From the NCBI RefSeq assembly GCF_016613535.2, contig NZ_CP071518.1, positions 806,001 through 870,000 on the forward strand: DNA of 64,000 nucleotides, written 5' to 3'. The position numbers were made by a program, and so were the translations under genes. The notes below the pieces were generated by a model. That model did no database searches. It worked only from the letters and a program-made list of their open reading frames with translations, and was not told the DNA's origin. Shown piece by piece: positions 27,698 to 36,586 of this stretch. Numbering within the stretch: position 1 is the stretch's first letter; each line of letters opens with the position of its first letter. This DNA is from Lysobacter solisilvae. Its GTDB lineage: Bacteria > Pseudomonadota > Gammaproteobacteria > Xanthomonadales > Xanthomonadaceae.

Positions 27698-29212
27698 ATG
27701 AACCTGGCACTCGTGCACGGACGTGCGCGAACGGGCGTCCGTGCGCCCGCAGTGCGGGTGGAAGTCCATCTCTCCGGTGGACTGCCCCGCATGTCCATCG
27801 TCGGCCTGCCGGAAGCGGCCGTGCGCGAGTCCAAGGACCGCGTGCGCGCGGCCATCACCTGTGCGCAGTACGAATTTCCCGCACGCGTGATCACGATCAA
27901 TCTCGCCCCGGCCGACCTGCCCAAGGAAGGCGGGCGCTTCGATCTCCCCATCGCGCTGGGCATCCTCGCGGCCAGTGGCCAGATCCCGCTGGACGCGCTG
28001 TCGCAGTACGAGTTCCTCGGCGAACTCGGCCTGACCGGCGAGCTGCGGGCGGTGGACGGCGTGCTGCCCGCGGCGTTGGCCGCGGCCGACGCCGGCCGCA
28101 AGCTGGTGGTCCCGGCGGGCAACGGCGCCGAGGCGGCGCTGGCCACGCGGGTCGAGGTCAGCACCGCGCGCACGCTGCTGGAGGTGTGCGGCATGCTCGA
28201 CGGGCGTCGTGCCCTGCCCACCGCGGTCCGACTTCCGACCAGCACGCACAGCGGCCCGGACATGGCGGACGTGCGCGGACAGATCCAGGCGCGCCGGGCG
28301 CTGGAGATCGCCGCCGCGGGTGGGCACCACCTGCTGCTGGTCGGCCCACCCGGCTGTGGCAAGACGCTGCTGGCCTCGCGCCTGCCGGGGCTGTTGCCGG
28401 AAGCCAGCGAGGATGAAGCACTGGAATCGGCCGCCATCGCCTCGGTAAGCGGCCGCGGCCTGGATCCGGCGCGCTGGCGCGAGCGCCCCTTCCGGGCGCC
28501 GCACCACACCGCGAGCGCGGTGGCGCTGGTCGGCGGCGGCTCGCAGCCCCGGCCAGGCGAGATTTCGCTGGCCCACCACGGGGTGCTGTTCCTGGACGAG
28601 TTGCCCGAGTGGGACCGCCGGGCCCTTGAGGTGCTGCGCGAACCGCTGGAGTCGGGCGTGGTGACCATTTCGCGCGCGGCGCGGCAAAGCGAGTTCCCGG
28701 CCCGCTTCCAGCTGGTGGCCGCGATGAATCCCTGCCCCTGTGGCTGGGCCGGTGATGCCAGCGGACGCTGCCGCTGCGGCGTCGACGCCATCCGCCGGTA
28801 TCGCAGCCGCATTTCCGGGCCGCTGCTGGACCGCATCGACCTGCACGTGGAAGTCCCGCGGCTGCCGCCCGCGCAACTGCGGCACAACGCCCCGTCTGGC
28901 GAATCCAGCGCGCAGGTGCGCGAGCGGGTGCTGCGGGCACGGGCCGCGCAGCAGGCGCGGGGCGGCAAGGCGAATGCCCGGCTCGACCAGGCCGAGACCA
29001 ATGCCACCTGCCGGCTGGCGGCCGGCGACGACGCCCTGCTGGAGCGCGCCGTGGACACCCTGCAGCTGACGGCCCGATCGCTGCATCGCATCCTGCGGGT
29101 GGCGCGCACGATCGCCGACCTGGACGGCCGGACCGGGATCGAATCGGTCCACCTCTCCGAGGCCATCGGATACCGCCGCGCGGACTGGGCGCCGGGCGCC
29201 GGTGCCGGCTGA
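27698..29212 (+). CDS. comM: ComM/YifB-family Mg-chelatase-like AAA+ ATPase
   Basis: In Vibrio and related bacteria ComM is a hexameric helicase that promotes branch migration during natural transformation. The 504-residue protein has an N-terminal Lon-like (ChlI) domain (~1-180), Walker A GPPGCGKT (216-223), Walker B FLDE (~298-301), RPFRAPHHT, a cysteine cluster NPCPCGW…CRC and a C-terminal Mg-chelatase domain. Complete and of normal length. It lies 10 nt downstream of ubiK, so they are probably co-transcribed. Confidence 0.93.
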   Translation: MNLALVHGRARTGVRAPAVRVEVHLSGGLPRMSIVGLPEAAVRESKDRVRAAITCAQYEFPARVITINLAPADLPKEGGRFDLPIALGILAASGQIPLDALSQYEFLGELGLTGELRAVDGVLPAALAAADAGRKLVVPAGNGAEAALATRVEVSTARTLLEVCGMLDGRRALPTAVRLPTSTHSGPDMADVRGQIQARRALEIAAAGGHHLLLVGPPGCGKTLLASRLPGLLPEASEDEALESAAIASVSGRGLDPARWRERPFRAPHHTASAVALVGGGSQPRPGEISLAHHGVLFLDELPEWDRRALEVLREPLESGVVTISRAARQSEFPARFQLVAAMNPCPCGWAGDASGRCRCGVDAIRRYRSRISGPLLDRIDLHVEVPRLPPAQLRHNAPSGESSAQVRERVLRARAAQQARGGKANARLDQAETNATCRLAAGDDALLERAVDTLQLTARSLHRILRVARTIADLDGRTGIESVHLSEAIGYRRADWAPGAGAG

Positions 29213-29474
29213 GGCGCTGCCCCTGGGTCCCATATCCAGGAGGGCCACAATCGCGCAGGCTTGCGGAAGCACCGCGGCATGACCGGTCCGCGGCGCCGGC
29301 GCGCCGCCAGCGGGCCGGATGGCGTCCACCGGGGACCTGCGGCGGCAGTGCCGCCCTGGCCACGGGTCTCGCCCGCACGATGGGCGGCCAGCAGCCCGGC
29401 CTGCCATCGACGCCTGGTCATCGCGACACCTGTTCGTTCCGCGGCACCCGCACGGCTGGAACCGGAGCATCGCC

Positions 29475-30107
29475 ATGAAGTCACTGCAGTCCACCCTGAC
29501 CTGCTGCCTCGTCGTCGCCTGCCTGGCGCCGCTCGACGGCGAGGCATTCCGCAAACGCGAGCCGACCGGGTACGTCACCGTGTCCAAGCCGGCTTCGACC
29601 ATGCCCGGCCGGCGCTACGCCTGGGTCGAAATGCCGGCGCAGAAGGCCGTGGAGTTCGACGAGCGTGCCAAGGACCCGGAACTGCGCCTTCGGCTGGAGG
29701 CCGCATTGGACAAGGCCCTGCAGGCCAAGGGCTACGCGCGCACCGAAAGGATGCGCGAGGCGGACCTGGCGGTGGCCTATCGCGTCGGCGTCCGCGACGT
29801 GCAGCAGTCCATGGCGCATGAAGGCCCGGCTGGCGCGGGCGAAAGCGCGATTCGCTGCAGCGGCGGCGATTGTTCGCAGATCGTCACGGAAGGGGCCGAC
29901 GGCCTGCCGTCGTTCACCGTCCAGACCCAGGACATGATCCAGGGCGGCCTGATGGTGGAAGTGCTCAAGCCCAACGAGATCCGGGTGCTGTGGCGCGCGC
30001 TGTACCGCGGCTCGATACGCGCCCGCGACCGCGGCACGGTGGATCTGGACGCAGTGGCGGTCAAAACGCTGGCGAAGTTGCCGAAAGCTCCGGCGACGGC
30101 TCCCTGA
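29475..30107 (+). CDS. DUF4136-type lipoprotein
   Basis: Encodes 210 residues. The N-terminal signal ends in a plausible lipobox (VVAC, Cys ~17), then comes a DUF4136-like fold with the pattern YAWVEMP…LRLRLEAALDKALQAKGY…ADLAVAYRVGV. DUF4136 proteins are usually small outer-membrane lipoproteins of unknown function. The ATG at 29475 starts the signal; the frame is open upstream without homology. The 262 bp between comM and this gene hold nothing else I recognise. Confidence 0.75.
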   Translation: MKSLQSTLTCCLVVACLAPLDGEAFRKREPTGYVTVSKPASTMPGRRYAWVEMPAQKAVEFDERAKDPELRLRLEAALDKALQAKGYARTERMREADLAVAYRVGVRDVQQSMAHEGPAGAGESAIRCSGGDCSQIVTEGADGLPSFTVQTQDMIQGGLMVEVLKPNEIRVLWRALYRGSIRARDRGTVDLDAVAVKTLAKLPKAPATAP

Positions 30108-30219
30108 CCGGGCGCCGCCACGGAGCAGTCAGCGCAGGGAGGGCGTCACGGCGCGGCCCGCCCTGGCCAAGGGCCCTCGCGCAGGAGGCCGCCTCGCGTC
30201 GCCGGCAGCAGGGCCTGGC

Positions 30220-31428
30220 TCAGCAGCGCCCCGTGTCCGCGTCGGCGGGCAAGCGCCACACCTCGCCCGCCGGATCGAGTTCGGCGGTGACCATTTCCTC
30301 GCCGCGCCAGCCGAAGCCACACAGGGCCAGCGTGCCCTGGCCCACGGGATCCAGTCTGAAAGCCTCTTCGAGGACGACGTCGTTGATGCCGCCGGTGATG
30401 AACGCGCCCAGGCCCAGGTCGGTCGCCGACAGGTACAGCGTCTGCGAGAAGTGCCCCGCCTCCAGCGTCACCACGCGATAGCCCTTGGCGTGCTGGCGGT
30501 ACTTCCAGAACATGCGGTCGAAGCGCGGCGACAGCAGCACCAGCGTGTGCGCATCGGCGAACCAGTGCTGGCGCGCCACCGCGCGCAGCGTCCACTCGTG
30601 CAGGTCGCCTTCCGGCGCGGGCATCGGTTCCAGCGCGTGGTCGCGCGCCTGGTAGTGGTACAGGCCCGGCGCGACCCCTTCCACGTTGCGCACGATCAGG
30701 TAGGCCTCGATGGGGTGCAGGCCGCCGCCCGAGGGGCTGGTCTTCTTGTAGAAGGCCATGTCCTCGCAGGTGCGCACTTCGCTCTGCGCGGAGAACACCC
30801 GCTCGAGCATCTGCGCGAACAGCGCCTGCGGCAGCGCCCGGCCCGTGTCCCAGTTGCGACAGGTGGCGCGCCGGGCCAGCAGGTCGTCGAACTGCGTGCG
30901 CTGCGCGCGCGGCAGCGCGATCTGCCGGGCTGGGTCGCCGCGACGGACGCACTCGGTCGGCGGCATGCCCAGGGTTTCGCGCATGTCGTGCGCCGTGGTG
31001 GTGCGGCTGGTCTCCATGTTCTGGACGGCGTCCACGTCGCGCCAGCGGGTGAATGCGTGGGCGGCCGCGGTGAGGGGATGCCAGTGGCGCTCGCGCAGGG
31101 CTTCGTCGCGTTGCCGCCAGTGCGTCCACTGCGGATCCTCGTCCTGCTGCCGTGCGGCGATGAGCAGTCCGTCGCGCAGCAGCACCTGCACCGCCGCCGC
31201 GGCGTGCGCGCCCAGGCTATCCGCGTCGATCCACTGCAGGGTGCCGATCCGGCCGAGCAGTTCGCGCCCTTCGGCGTCGATTTCGACTTCCTCCCCGCGA
31301 TGGGGCGCCAGGGCGAACCAGCGCAGGCCACGCCGCAATCCATCGCCACCGGTGATCAGGTCGTTGAGATCGAAGCCGACTTCCTCGCGTGGCTCGATGA
31401 ACACGATGGCACAACGGCGGACCTGCAT
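30220..31428 (-). CDS. SagB/ThcOx-type peptide maturation dehydrogenase
   Basis: Predicted FMN-dependent dehydrogenase of the nitroreductase fold, the family that oxidises azolines to azoles in modified peptides. The protein has 402 residues. The N-terminal ~160 residues lack a known motif, and the C-terminal half carries the nitroreductase/SagB features RRATCRNWDTGRALP, the FMN-loop SPSGGGLHPIEAYLIV, GLYHYQARDHAL and GAFITGGIND. It matches, from memory, the putative peptide maturation dehydrogenase family (TIGR04511). The ATG at 31428 has GGAG 7 nt upstream; ATG 31434 is too close to it. It diverges from the candidate precursor gene. No YcaO or other cyclodehydratase is in the window. Confidence 0.82.
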   Translation of the reverse strand: MQVRRCAIVFIEPREEVGFDLNDLITGGDGLRRGLRWFALAPHRGEEVEIDAEGRELLGRIGTLQWIDADSLGAHAAAAVQVLLRDGLLIAARQQDEDPQWTHWRQRDEALRERHWHPLTAAAHAFTRWRDVDAVQNMETSRTTTAHDMRETLGMPPTECVRRGDPARQIALPRAQRTQFDDLLARRATCRNWDTGRALPQALFAQMLERVFSAQSEVRTCEDMAFYKKTSPSGGGLHPIEAYLIVRNVEGVAPGLYHYQARDHALEPMPAPEGDLHEWTLRAVARQHWFADAHTLVLLSPRFDRMFWKYRQHAKGYRVVTLEAGHFSQTLYLSATDLGLGAFITGGINDVVLEEAFRLDPVGQGTLALCGFGWRGEEMVTAELDPAGEVWRLPADADTGRC

Positions 31429-31572
31429 TCCCATACTCCGGCGGACGACGCGGGGATCATTGTGCTTGCCGGGGCATGGGCCGGGAAGTAGCGCGCGCCG
31501 GGCGCCACCCAGCGCGGTCGCGACCTGCGTTCGTGTTCGCCGCGCTTCGGGTCAGCGGATCGGTCGTGAGGA

Positions 31573-31624
31573 TCCTCGTCCTGGACACTCGTCCTGGATC
31601 CTCGTCCAGCATCCTCGTCCAGGA
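31573..31624. repeat. Four tandem 13-nt repeats between dehydrogenase and precursor genes
   Basis: Units at 31573, 31586, 31599 and 31612: TCCTCGTCCTGGA, CACTCGTCCTGGA, TCCTCGTCCAGCA, TCCTCGTCCAGGA. The change TCCTGGA to TCCAGGA makes the halves partly self-complementary. It lies in the divergent promoter region of the peptide island. Confidence 0.85.
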
Positions 31625-31695
31625 TCGGCCCAGCCCGCGTCGCCATCCCTCGGGAACCTGCGCTTTTCGTCCAGTCGCGGCCGCGCTGTCGCCGG

Positions 31696-31724
31696 TTGTT
31701 CAATTCACGCTTCGGGGATAGATT
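31696..31724 (+). promoter_or_regulatory. Candidate promoter of the modified-peptide precursor gene
   Basis: TTGTTC (31696-31701) is separated by 17 nt from TAGATT (31719-31724). It lies 40 nt upstream of the ATG at 31765 and directly after the 13-nt repeat array. Confidence 0.4.
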
Positions 31725-31764
31725 CCCCCGTACTGGGCCCGCTGGGTCCGAACAGGGGGAATCC

Positions 31765-32112
31765 ATGTCTGCCAAGCCCATGTCCGCACCATTGAGTGCG
31801 CAGCTCACCGACCGCCTGCTCGACCTGCTCAGCAGCGACGATGCCTACCGCGCGCGCTTCGAGCACGATCCCCGCGCCGCCCTGGTCGAGATCGGCTACC
31901 AGTCCCCCGAGCCGGCGAAGATGACGGCCTGCGGCGCGGTGCCGGCCGTGGAACCGGAGCCGTTGATCCAGTGCGTCGTGGCGCAGCTGGCCTCCAAGGA
32001 CGTGATTGCCCAGGCGCGCCAGGAAATCCATATGATGCTGACCAGCGGGCTTTCCCAGCAGGCCCCGAAGCTCGACACCGGACTCAACACGGTGCGCCGC
32101 CTGCGCAGGTGA
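31765..32112 (+). CDS. Candidate NHLP-leader-like RiPP precursor peptide
   Basis: Encodes 115 residues. The N-terminal part (SAQLTDRLLDLLSSDDAYRARFEHDPRAALVEIGY, about 11-45) resembles the nitrile-hydratase-type (NHLP) leaders of RiPP precursors, including the F..DPRAAL.E.G motif. The remainder has only two Cys (C56 in TACG, C70 in IQCVV), a hydrophobic helix-like stretch and a basic end (NTVRRLRR). It fits, from memory, the NHLP-related RiPP peptide family (TIGR04509) found beside the dehydrogenase and cyclase families that flank it. The ATG at 31765 follows AGGGGGA. The mature core cannot be delimited from sequence. Confidence 0.78.
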   Translation: MSAKPMSAPLSAQLTDRLLDLLSSDDAYRARFEHDPRAALVEIGYQSPEPAKMTACGAVPAVEPEPLIQCVVAQLASKDVIAQARQEIHMMLTSGLSQQAPKLDTGLNTVRRLRR

Positions 32113-32119
32113 TTGATCG

Positions 32120-32146
32120 GGCGTCGACCGGCCGCCGGTCGACGCC
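32120..32146. terminator. Hairpin between convergent precursor and cyclase genes
   Basis: A perfect 12-bp stem GGCGTCGACCGG / CCGGTCGACGCC with a 3-nt loop lies in the 56-bp convergent gap. There is no T-run, but position and strength suggest a bidirectional transcription end. Confidence 0.55.
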
Positions 32147-32168
32147 TCGCTTGCGCGGTCCCCCGCGG

Positions 32169-34733
32169 TCAGCGTCCGGTTCGCGCCGCGCCTGCGCGGC
32201 CGGCCCCCTGCGAACCCGTCCCACGCACCTGTTTCTCGATCGCGGCCGCGGCGTTGCTGTCGACGATGTTGAGCGCCTGCCGGCAGTAGCCGCAATCCAC
32301 TTCGCCGTACGCCTGCCCGCGCCGTTCCTGCAGCCAATGCGCCTGCGCGAGCGCGGCTTGTCCACGATGGGCCTGCACGTACGCTTCCATCAGCGCCACG
32401 CGCGTCTGCACCTGTTCGTTCCCGCCCAGCATCGGTTCCAGCAGCGCGATGGCCGCCGCCGCGTCGCCGTCACGGCGCTTGCGTTCTGCACGCAGCACCG
32501 TGGTCATCGCCCTGACGTTGGGCACCGCCATCAGGTCGGCCCGTGATTCCAGGGCGGCGAGCACCTGCACGGCCAGGGCCGGCTGCTCCAGTCGCAGGCC
32601 CAGCAACGCGGCGACCAGCGCCACCGTCGCATTGCCTTCGGCGTCGGGATCCAGCGGCTGGGCCAAGGCAGCCAGCGCGGCGGTCACCGCGGCCTGGGCA
32701 TGTTCGCGGGCCCGCGCGTTGTCTCCTGCGCGCCAGTCGGCGACCGCGGCTGGCAGATGGAAGGCATGGGCGTCGAAGCCTGCCTTGCCGATCAGGGACA
32801 GGCCCTTGTCCGACAGGGCCTGCGCCTGCGCCCACTGGCCGCGATCCAGCGCGAGGCTGGTGCGTTCCAGGTAGCCGTAGGGATCGTCGGCGGGAACCTT
32901 GTGCAGCAGGCGTTCGGCGGAGGCGAAGTCGCGGCGAGCGGCCGCGACCGTCGCCTGCCGCCGCAGGCTGCCCGTGTAACCGCCGGCGATGGCCTGGTCG
33001 AAGGCGCGGGCGGCGCTGGCGTAGTCACCCAGCACCAGTTGCGCGCGGCCGATGGTGTCGTAGTCGATGGCGACGTCGACCTCGCGCGCTTTGGCCGCAC
33101 GGGTGGCGAAGGCCAGGGCTTCGCGGTGGCGGTTGTCGACGCCCAGGCGATGCGAGGCATTGCTCAGCGCCGGCCCGAAGTCGGGATAGAGCTTGGCCAG
33201 TTCGACCCATTTCTCGGTGACCTGCGCCGGCTGTTCGAAGCGCGCACGCCAGGCGTCCAGGTACATCGCCTCGCGCGGCGCCAGGTGATCACGCAACGCC
33301 TCGGCCTGGCGCAGCGGCGCGATCGCCGCGGCGGTGTCGGCCTCGGCGACCTTGACGCGCATCTGGCCGATCCAGGCCAGCGCAAAACGCGGATCGAGCT
33401 GGGTGGCGCGCTGGTAGAAGCGCAGCGCGTCCGGGTATTGGCTGCGGCCGAAGGCCTTCTGTCCTAGTGCGTATGCGCGCAGGGCGTCGAGGTTGGCCGT
33501 CGTGACCTGCGGAAGCGGCTCGGAGTCGGTTTCGATGGCTTTCACCGCCTCGCCGAGGTCCGCGCGCAACGCGGCGGTGACGCTGTCGATCGAGGACAGC
33601 GCCGATTCGACCCCCTGCCCGTCGGCCGACTGGGCATACACCGTGGTCTGCGTGCGCGGATCGATCACCTCGGCGCTGACCCGCACCCGACCGCCCACTT
33701 CGGCCACCGTCGGCAGGATGACGGCGCGCGCGCCGTCGCGCAGCGCGATTTCCGACGCGATCGCGCGATCGAGCACCGTATCGGCCGGCCGCTGCATCCG
33801 GCCGAGCGTGTCGCGCGCCTTCAGGTCGCTGAGCACGTTGACGTGCCGCGACTGCTCCAGGCTGATGCGGAAGGCCTGTTCGAGCGAGTCGTCCAGCGCG
33901 GTCTGTCCGGTGAGGTTGCGCAGGTCGCCGACCACCACCCAGTCGCGCTGGCTGAAGGCGATGGCGGGCGCGGGGCGGCCGATGAACCACAAGGCGGCGG
34001 TGGCGCCCAGCACCAGTGCGATTTCCGCCGCCAGCGCCATCGGACGCCGCCACAGCGGCACGTCGCGCCATGCCTTGGGTGAGTTGGGCGGGATGCGCAG
34101 CGGCGCCACACCCGGCTCGCCCACCTCGAAGATCTGCTGCGCTTCGGGCACGCCCTTGAAGCGCCAGCGACCGTGGGACTTCCACAGCAGGTGCTGGCCG
34201 CGTTCGCCCAGTTCCCGGGCGGCGCGATGGGCCAGCGGTTCGGCGACGGCCGACACCAGAATTTGTCCGGGCCGCGCCATCGCCATCAGGCGCGCGGCCA
34301 TCGGCTTGGCCAGGCCTTCGACTTCCAGCGGCTTGGCACCGACGCTGACGGCTTCGTCGCTGTTGCGCCAGGTAAGCACTTCACCCACGTGCAGTCCCGC
34401 GCGGGCCTGAAGCTTCAGGCTGCTCTCCGCGCCCAGCCGGTCCAGGCCGCGCACGTAATCGAGCGCGAAGCCGAGGCCGTCGATGGGACGCTCGAACAGC
34501 AGCAGCAGGCCGTCGGAACGGTCGATCAGCCGGCCGCGCCACTGTTGCTGGAGCTGCAGCACCATGCGGTCATGGGCGCGGAACAACTCGCTGGCCGGCC
34601 CGTCGCCCAGGCGTTCGACCAGCCCGGTGGAATCGACCAGGTCCGTCAGCAGCAGCGTGCGCAGCTGCGGTGCGCCCGGCGTGGGACGTGGACCCGGTTC
34701 CGGGGCTTCCAAGCTTTGCGCGGCCATGTCCAT
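32169..34733 (-). CDS. Peptide-modification-associated class III nucleotide cyclase with TPR domain
   Basis: The protein has about 854 residues: an N-terminal class III adenylate/guanylate cyclase domain (~20-200, D31/D34 in LLTDLVDST for metal), one membrane segment (~245-265), a TolB/FlgO-like region and a long TPR-rich extracytoplasmic C-terminus. The usual K..GDG stretch reads IDRSDG and the N-x3-R region reads KPMAAR, so the cyclase site is atypical and may have altered activity. It matches, from memory, the putative peptide modification system cyclase family (TIGR04510). The start is ATG 34733 or 34727, both with purine-rich sites. It lies 26 nt downstream of the cNMP-binding GGDEF gene. 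Confidence 0.78.
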   Translation of the reverse strand: MDMAAQSLEAPEPGPRPTPGAPQLRTLLLTDLVDSTGLVERLGDGPASELFRAHDRMVLQLQQQWRGRLIDRSDGLLLLFERPIDGLGFALDYVRGLDRLGAESSLKLQARAGLHVGEVLTWRNSDEAVSVGAKPLEVEGLAKPMAARLMAMARPGQILVSAVAEPLAHRAARELGERGQHLLWKSHGRWRFKGVPEAQQIFEVGEPGVAPLRIPPNSPKAWRDVPLWRRPMALAAEIALVLGATAALWFIGRPAPAIAFSQRDWVVVGDLRNLTGQTALDDSLEQAFRISLEQSRHVNVLSDLKARDTLGRMQRPADTVLDRAIASEIALRDGARAVILPTVAEVGGRVRVSAEVIDPRTQTTVYAQSADGQGVESALSSIDSVTAALRADLGEAVKAIETDSEPLPQVTTANLDALRAYALGQKAFGRSQYPDALRFYQRATQLDPRFALAWIGQMRVKVAEADTAAAIAPLRQAEALRDHLAPREAMYLDAWRARFEQPAQVTEKWVELAKLYPDFGPALSNASHRLGVDNRHREALAFATRAAKAREVDVAIDYDTIGRAQLVLGDYASAARAFDQAIAGGYTGSLRRQATVAAARRDFASAERLLHKVPADDPYGYLERTSLALDRGQWAQAQALSDKGLSLIGKAGFDAHAFHLPAAVADWRAGDNARAREHAQAAVTAALAALAQPLDPDAEGNATVALVAALLGLRLEQPALAVQVLAALESRADLMAVPNVRAMTTVLRAERKRRDGDAAAAIALLEPMLGGNEQVQTRVALMEAYVQAHRGQAALAQAHWLQERRGQAYGEVDCGYCRQALNIVDSNAAAAIEKQVRGTGSQGAGRAGAARTGR

Positions 34734-34759
34734 TGCCTCTGCCCCTGTCCTGTTTTCGG

Positions 34760-35815
34760 CTATGCCGCGACGTGCGCGTCCTGCCACTCGACGCGGTTGC
34801 CGCCCAGCCGCTTGGCGCGGTACAGCGCCATGTCCGCCTGGGCGTACCAGTCGTTCCAGTCACTGTCCGCATCGACCAGGCAGGCACCCAGGCTGAGCGT
34901 GCAGATCAAGGGGACATCGCCCGGCTCGCTGTGGCGCGGGACCTGCAGCAGGCCGCGGGTGGTGGTGGTGATGAAATCAGCGAAGCCGAGCACGGCTTCG
35001 CGATTGTCGGCCTTGACCAGCAGGCAGAACTCGTCGCCGCCGAGCCGGCAGGCGATGTCGCCGTCGCCGACGACCGAACGCAGGATGCTGGCCACGCTCT
35101 GCAGGACGCGGTCGCCCACGAGATGGCCGTGCTCGTCGTTGACCTGCTTGAAGCGGTCGCAATCGATCAGTACCAGCCCCAGGCCGCCCAGCGCGCCGTT
35201 GCGGCGGCGGTCGTGCAGGTGCTGGGCGAGTCCGCGCCGGTTGTACAGGCCGGTGAGCTCGTCGGTGCGGATGAGCTCCTCGGTCTGGTTGAGCTGGTGC
35301 GCGGTGGCGCGCAGCGAATCCAGCGCCGACTGCAGGTCCTGGTTGCGGCGGCGCAGCCGCCGGATCAGGCCCTGCTCGTTGAGCACCACGCGCATGATCG
35401 CGCGGCGCAGGAAATGGGAGATCAGGCCGGGGTCGCTGTCGACGAGGCGCTGGAACTCCTCGTGGCGCAGTTCGATCAGTTCGCCATCGGCCAGGGCCAC
35501 GGCGTCGGCGCTGCGGGCGTGGTCGCCGATCAGCAGGCCCAGTTCGCCGAAGAACTCGCTCGGGCCCAGGCGCTTGGAAATGAGGTCGTCGCCGAAATCC
35601 AGCTCGATCGCGCCGCGCGCGACGACGTACATCGTCGTGCCCAGGTCGCCGCGGCGGAAAAGGGTTTCGCCCGCATAGCAGCGGCGTGCGCGACCGACCC
35701 GCGCGAACAGTTCGTACTCGGACCGCGTGAGTGCGGCGGTGGCCACGTCGGCGGTCACCGTAGGCTCGGAGCCGGGCTCCGGGCGCGGCGCCAGGGCCGC
35801 GATGTCACGCTTCAT
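34760..35815 (-). CDS. Cyclic-nucleotide-binding domain fused to GGDEF diguanylate cyclase
   Basis: The 351-residue cytoplasmic protein has a CRP-type cyclic nucleotide-binding domain (~30-140; phosphate cassette FGELGLL…R101-SA), a coiled linker (~150-180) and a GGDEF domain with intact GGDEF at 259-263. The RxxD inhibitory-site position reads GDGD, so product feedback is probably absent, unlike the GGDEF protein at 24.8 kb. The ATG at 35815 follows GGGGAT; GTG 35833 is an alternative. It is upstream of the cyclase gene on the same strand, which suggests cAMP or cGMP made by that protein could control c-di-GMP synthesis. That link is inference. Confidence 0.85.
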   Translation of the reverse strand: MKRDIAALAPRPEPGSEPTVTADVATAALTRSEYELFARVGRARRCYAGETLFRRGDLGTTMYVVARGAIELDFGDDLISKRLGPSEFFGELGLLIGDHARSADAVALADGELIELRHEEFQRLVDSDPGLISHFLRRAIMRVVLNEQGLIRRLRRRNQDLQSALDSLRATAHQLNQTEELIRTDELTGLYNRRGLAQHLHDRRRNGALGGLGLVLIDCDRFKQVNDEHGHLVGDRVLQSVASILRSVVGDGDIACRLGGDEFCLLVKADNREAVLGFADFITTTTRGLLQVPRHSEPGDVPLICTLSLGACLVDADSDWNDWYAQADMALYRAKRLGGNRVEWQDAHVAA

Positions 35816-35939
35816 CCACACGATCCCCGGCACCTGCGGAAGCGGGCGAGGATAGCACCCGGCAATTCACAGAACGCAATCAGAGGGCCGCGCAGGCCAG
35901 CCCCGCAAGGGGCCGGCCCGACGCCGGCGGCGGCAGTGC

Positions 35940-36410
35940 TTACTGACCCGGCACGCAGTTCAGGTGGCCCTTGCAGATGCCGTTTTCCTCGAGGAACTTC
36001 TGGCTGTCTTCGCGCTGCTCGCGCAGCTGGGCGACGGTCTTGCAGGACTTCATGATCATGTTGCTGCCGGGGCGCTTCTTCTGTTCGCAGACGACGCGCT
36101 CGTCCTCGGCCTTGGTCAGCGCGGCGTTGATCTGTTCGAGCGTGTTGAACACCTCGATGCGCTGGGCGTCGGTGAGGTCCGCCCACTGCTTGCCTTCCAG
36201 CGTGTTGCTGAGCAGCGACGACTTGGTGACCAAGTCGTTGCGCTGGCGCGCGGGCATCGCCTTGAACACGCCAACGCGGGCCTCGGCTTCGCTGCGGATC
36301 GTGGCCTGGTTCTCCAGAATGTCCGCGATGTTGGGCTGCTTGTCCTCAGGCTGGTAAGCCATGGCCGCGGCGGAGAGAAGAAAGGCTACAAGGATCATCA
36401 ACACACGCAT
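35940..36410 (-). CDS. Secreted four-cysteine protein, unknown function
   Basis: Encodes 156 residues with a Sec signal peptide (~1-18, ending AMA), a charged helical body (PNIADILENQATIRSEAEAR… LTDAQRIEVFNTLEQINAAL) and four Cys in the C-terminal third (VVCEQ, KSCKT, GICKG, LNCVPG), consistent with two disulfides in the periplasm. No enzymatic motif is seen. It is likely a single gene; the 286 bp upstream hold only a short repeat array. Confidence 0.75.
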   Translation of the reverse strand: MRVLMILVAFLLSAAAMAYQPEDKQPNIADILENQATIRSEAEARVGVFKAMPARQRNDLVTKSSLLSNTLEGKQWADLTDAQRIEVFNTLEQINAALTKAEDERVVCEQKKRPGSNMIMKSCKTVAQLREQREDSQKFLEENGICKGHLNCVPGQ

Positions 36411-36586
36411 TGCCGTGGCTCCTAGGACAGGTGGTTTTCAAGGGTCGTCCGGGCACGCTAGCGCCGCGCCGCGGGTTTGTCATGTGCCGCGGCGCGGCCC
36501 CGGCGGGAGGTCGCCGGGACGGGTCGGATGGGGCGTTCAGGCCGGTCGGGCCGTGTGGCGACGCCGCGGCGCCCGGCCCGCCCACC

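Noticed and set aside
30220..34733. Thiazole/oxazole-modified microcin cluster with YcaO
   Set aside because: Only the SagB-type dehydrogenase is present; no YcaO, E1-like or lantibiotic synthetase gene occurs in the window, so I do not name the product class.
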